Part shown: in pieces, positions 5,875 through 7,656 of the stretch
Layout of the letters: each line of letters begins with the position of its first letter
Numbering within the stretch: the first letter of the stretch is position 1
The notes under the pieces: generated by a model
What the model saw: only the letters and a program-made list of their open reading frames with translations
Told to the model about the DNA's origin: nothing
Database searches by the model: none
Program-made: the position numbers and the translations under genes
Assembly (NCBI GenBank): GCA_023422565.1
Contig: JAFAGR010000102.1
Coordinates: 1-7,656 of the forward strand
DNA from: Bacteroidota bacterium
GTDB taxonomy: Bacteria; Bacteroidota; Bacteroidia; Chitinophagales; Chitinophagaceae
Length of the DNA: 7,656 nt
Reading direction: 5' to 3'

Positions 5875-6372
5875 ATGAAGAAAGTGATCCTCTACCTGGC
5901 CGTAGCTTTTTCAAGCGGCTTGTTTTTTACCATGATATATAACTCTGTTGTTAATGCCACCAACTTGGAAAACAATGTGCCTGATTCTATTACCGCCACG
6001 AAAAACTTTTTTGTAGTGGCAAATCCGGGCACTTTTTTTCAGGTAATTGACCCGGCCAACTTTATCCTCGCAATTCTGGCGCTCCTTCTGTTGTGGAAGG
6101 AATCCGCCTCCATACGGTTATACCTGGGCATAGCCATAGCCTGTTACATTAGCTCAATGATCTTAACGTTTTCGTACTTCTATCCGAGAAATGAAATCAT
6201 GTTTCTTTCTGAGCATTTACCGGATACAGAAACGCTGAAACGTGTGGCAAATGAATGGGGAACCATGAATTGGTTTAGGACTTTCCTTTTGTTTGTGGGG
6301 CTGGTGTGTACGGTTTTAACAATGGACAAATATATGTCGCAGGGTAAAAAGTTCAGGGCACAGGGGAGTTGA
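5875..6372 (+). CDS. Small integral membrane protein, DUF1772-like
   Basis: A 165-residue protein with four likely transmembrane helices (about 4-24, 60-76, 80-102, 133-150). Polar features resembling DUF1772 (anthrone-oxygenase-like) proteins are YPRNEIMF after the third helix (103-110) and WGTMNWFRT before the fourth (128-136); the family keeps a conserved N near the end of helix 3 and W..h..R before helix 4. The first loop (25-58) is long and probably outside the membrane. The family relation is judged by pattern only, and the function in Bacteroidota is not known. The start has an A-rich leader without Shine-Dalgarno. It follows the AraC gene by 70 bp, so co-transcription or direct control by it is plausible. 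Repeats begin immediately after its stop. Confidence 0.7.
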   Translation: MKKVILYLAVAFSSGLFFTMIYNSVVNATNLENNVPDSITATKNFFVVANPGTFFQVIDPANFILAILALLLLWKESASIRLYLGIAIACYISSMILTFSYFYPRNEIMFLSEHLPDTETLKRVANEWGTMNWFRTFLLFVGLVCTVLTMDKYMSQGKKFRAQGS

Positions 6373-6378
6373 AATTTT

Positions 6379-6458
6379 AAAAGTAAAAATTCAAAAAGTA
6401 TCAGCGAGCATCAGCGGGAAAACTATTTCTCGCAAAGCCGCAAAAAAAGCAAAGGGGC
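6379..6458. repeat. Composite repeat D-B-C, copy 6
   Basis: Heptamers AAAAGTA, AAAATTC, AAAAAGT (6379-6399) run into a shortened B block containing only the two ATCAGCGRG decamers (6400-6425). A diverged C block follows (6426-6458) with CGCAAAG, CAAAAAAAG and CAAAGG cores. A GCGATTTGTTCG linker then leads to the H hairpin, the same order as at 3835-3918. Confidence 0.8.
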
Positions 6459-6470
6459 AATTTCTTAGCG

Positions 6471-6508
6471 ATTTGTTCGCCCCGGCAGGTGTTATCACTT
6501 GGCCGGTT
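6471..6508. repeat. H hairpin repeat, copy 2
   Basis: Matches 3881-3918 at 35 of 38 bases. Arms CCGG-CAGGTG (6482-6491) and CACTTG-G-CCGG (6496-6506) keep a 10-bp stem through one G-T pair, the same TTAT loop and a bulge at the same place. Confidence 0.75.
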
Positions 6509-6537
6509 CACGCAAAGACATTAAGAAACAAAGCGCC
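6506..6537. repeat. C block, copy 7, diverged
   Basis: TTCACGCAAAGAC followed by AAACAAAGCGCC. It joins the right arm of the H hairpin without a spacer, where copy 1 of the hairpin is followed by only GCACGCAA. Confidence 0.55.
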
Positions 6538-6550
6538 AAAACTCAATTTC

Positions 6551-6564
6551 GAATTAAGAATTAA
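6551..6564. repeat. GAATTAA heptamer, two copies
   Basis: Two exact adjacent GAATTAA units followed by TT, in the 5' leader of the DoxX gene. It is a third heptamer sequence with the same 7-bp period. Two copies alone would not be notable. Confidence 0.4.
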
Positions 6565-6590
6565 TTTCACATCCTCCATTACATCAATAA

Positions 6591-7022
6591 TTGATAAAGC
6601 GACTTATACATACAGATTCCTCCAAAACAACCATTCTGATAAGGTTGATGGTGGGCGCTGTATTCTTATCCGAAGGCATTCAGAAATTTTTATTTGCCAA
6701 TGCGCGCGGCGCGGGACGGTTCGAAAAGATCGGCCTTCCTTCACCTGAATTCCTCAGCAGCTTGGTAGGAAGTTTTGAAATTTTCTGCGGATTGCTTATA
6801 GTCATCGGCCTCTTCACAAGGCTGGCAAGTATTCCGCTCATCATCATCATGCTGGTTGCAATAGCCACCACAAAATTTGAGATCTTATTTAAAGATGGAA
6901 TTTGGGAAATGATGCATGCAGCCCGTACAGATTGGGCTATGCTTTTGGGAAGTATCTTCTTATTGATAAAAGGAGGCGGTGCATGGTCTGTAGACAAAAC
7001 CCTGATGAAAGATGGAGGATAG
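6591..7022 (+). CDS. DoxX-family membrane protein
   Basis: A 143-residue protein with four transmembrane helices (about 13-30, 55-75, 79-95, 112-128), the usual DoxX length and topology. Family features are RLMVGAVFLSEGIQKF (18-33) in helix 1, GSFEIFCGLLIVIGLFTR (60-77) in helix 2 and RTDWAMLLGSIFLLIKG (112-128) in helix 4. The TTG at 6591 is used because TAA stands directly before it (6588-6590), and the next ATG (codon 20) would cut helix 1. DoxX proteins are linked to redox or thiosulfate chemistry in some bacteria; the substrate here is unknown. The last 11 bp overlap the start of the chromate-transporter gene, so the two are probably translated in a coupled way. Repeats occupy the leader. 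Confidence 0.88.
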   Translation: MIKRLIHTDSSKTTILIRLMVGAVFLSEGIQKFLFANARGAGRFEKIGLPSPEFLSSLVGSFEIFCGLLIVIGLFTRLASIPLIIIMLVAIATTKFEILFKDGIWEMMHAARTDWAMLLGSIFLLIKGGGAWSVDKTLMKDGG

Positions 7023-7656
7023 AGCTAACTTAACTTCTATCGCAAAACTTTTTCTGAAACTTGGCATCATCGGTTTCGGCGGCCCCGCAGCGCATATTGC
7101 CATGATGCAGCATGAGGTGGTTGTAAAAAGAAAATGGCTGACGGAACAACACTTCTTAGACTTAATAGGCGCAACCAATCTCATCCCCGGGCCCAACAGC
7201 ACGGAGATGGCGATACACATCGGTTATGATAAGGGCGGCTGGAAAGGCTTGATAGTGGCCGGACTATGTTTCATTTTGCCTGCAGTTCTCATCACCGGGG
7301 TTTTCGCTTATCTCTATAAAAAATATGGACAAATCCCCTCAGTGCAGCCCTTCATTTATGGAATAAAACCCGCCATCATCGCCATCATCCTCGGCGCTGT
7401 TTTTCCTCTTGCAAAAAAATCTTTGAAATCGACCCAACTCATTATACTCGGTGCGCTGGTACTGGTCGGTTCACTGCTTAACATTAATGAAATATTTCTG
7501 ATGTTTGGAGCCGGATTAATTGCCCTGTTCCTCGCCTCTTTAAAAAATAAAAGGAACAAAAGCCTAACTACCTTTTTGCCGATCACCTTATTGCAGGTTG
7601 GCCAAACAACCGTACTTTCAGCCACTAATGCAAATCTATTTTGGATCTTTCTGAAG
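7012..7656 (+). CDS. chrA: Chromate-transporter family protein (ChrA-like), 3' end outside window
   Basis: An open frame of 215 codons from ATG at 7012 to the last base of the window, with no stop. The first CHR domain is complete. GFGGPAAHIAMMQHEVV (21-37) is the family signature, KWL follows at 41-43, and NLIPGPNSTEMAIHIG (56-71) is the conserved PGP loop. KGGWKGL (74-80) and FILPAVL (87-93) complete it. Several hydrophobic helices follow to residue 215. Long ChrA proteins have about 380-450 residues with two CHR domains, so the second half presumably lies beyond the window. The family (CHR, TC 2.A.51) includes proton-coupled chromate exporters that take sulfate-like anions; chromate export here is inferred from family only. 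The ATG lies inside the DoxX stop region, overlapping by 11 bp in another frame. Confidence 0.9.
   Translation, partial: MEDRANLTSIAKLFLKLGIIGFGGPAAHIAMMQHEVVVKRKWLTEQHFLDLIGATNLIPGPNSTEMAIHIGYDKGGWKGLIVAGLCFILPAVLITGVFAYLYKKYGQIPSVQPFIYGIKPAIIAIILGAVFPLAKKSLKSTQLIILGALVLVGSLLNINEIFLMFGAGLIALFLASLKNKRNKSLTTFLPITLLQVGQTTVLSATNANLFWIFLK

Noticed and set aside
6473..6748. 91-codon frame before DoxX
   Set aside because: The first half is repeat H and C; the second half is the DoxX gene in the wrong frame.
6680..7625. Minus-strand frames over DoxX and ChrA
   Set aside because: They lie opposite genes with clear family signatures on the plus strand and carry no signature themselves.

Overview
The window looks like a chromosomal piece from a member of the Bacteroidota, most likely near Chitinophagaceae/Sphingobacteriales. 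This is an inference from several traits. No gene has a convincing Shine-Dalgarno sequence. Two genes appear to start at GTG or TTG. One protein is a lipoprotein with a DUF5018-like module. The intergenic DNA is packed with short A-rich and hairpin repeats of a kind common in that phylum.

Layout. Bases 1-30 hold a likely terminator of a gene outside the window. Bases 87-795 contain no believable gene. They hold a chain of hairpins, a 69-bp tandem array and a 140-bp direct duplication. A GTG-started gene (935-1747) encodes a secreted protein with two DnaJ-type CxxCxGxG motifs. A repeat cluster follows (1761-2122). On the minus strand, 2174-3613 encodes a lipoprotein with an eight-repeat PQQ-like beta-propeller. 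A second repeat cluster (3807-4110) precedes a DUF1801 protein (4183-4614) and a doubtful small ORF (4629-4844) whose 3' end is repeat-derived. An AraC-family regulator (4956-5804) is followed by a small membrane protein of DUF1772 type (5875-6372). A third repeat cluster (6379-6564) precedes a DoxX-family membrane protein (TTG start, 6591-7022). That gene overlaps by 11 bp the start of a chromate-transporter-family gene (chrA-like, 7012 to the window end, truncated by the window).

How the genes relate. Two small units are plausible: AraC regulator plus DUF1772 membrane protein, and DoxX plus ChrA, the latter probably translationally coupled. The remaining genes look like independent units separated by repeats.

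The most unusual content is intergenic. The same few building blocks recur in recombined order. They are a heptamer tract (D), a block with 10-bp periodicity (B), a 33-nt block of three CAAAG cores (C), a CTCCGTGA-type block (A) and a CAGGTG-TTAT-CACCTG hairpin (H). I see no clearly new defence or metabolic system. The repeat mosaic and the hairpin chain at the left end deserve the second look.
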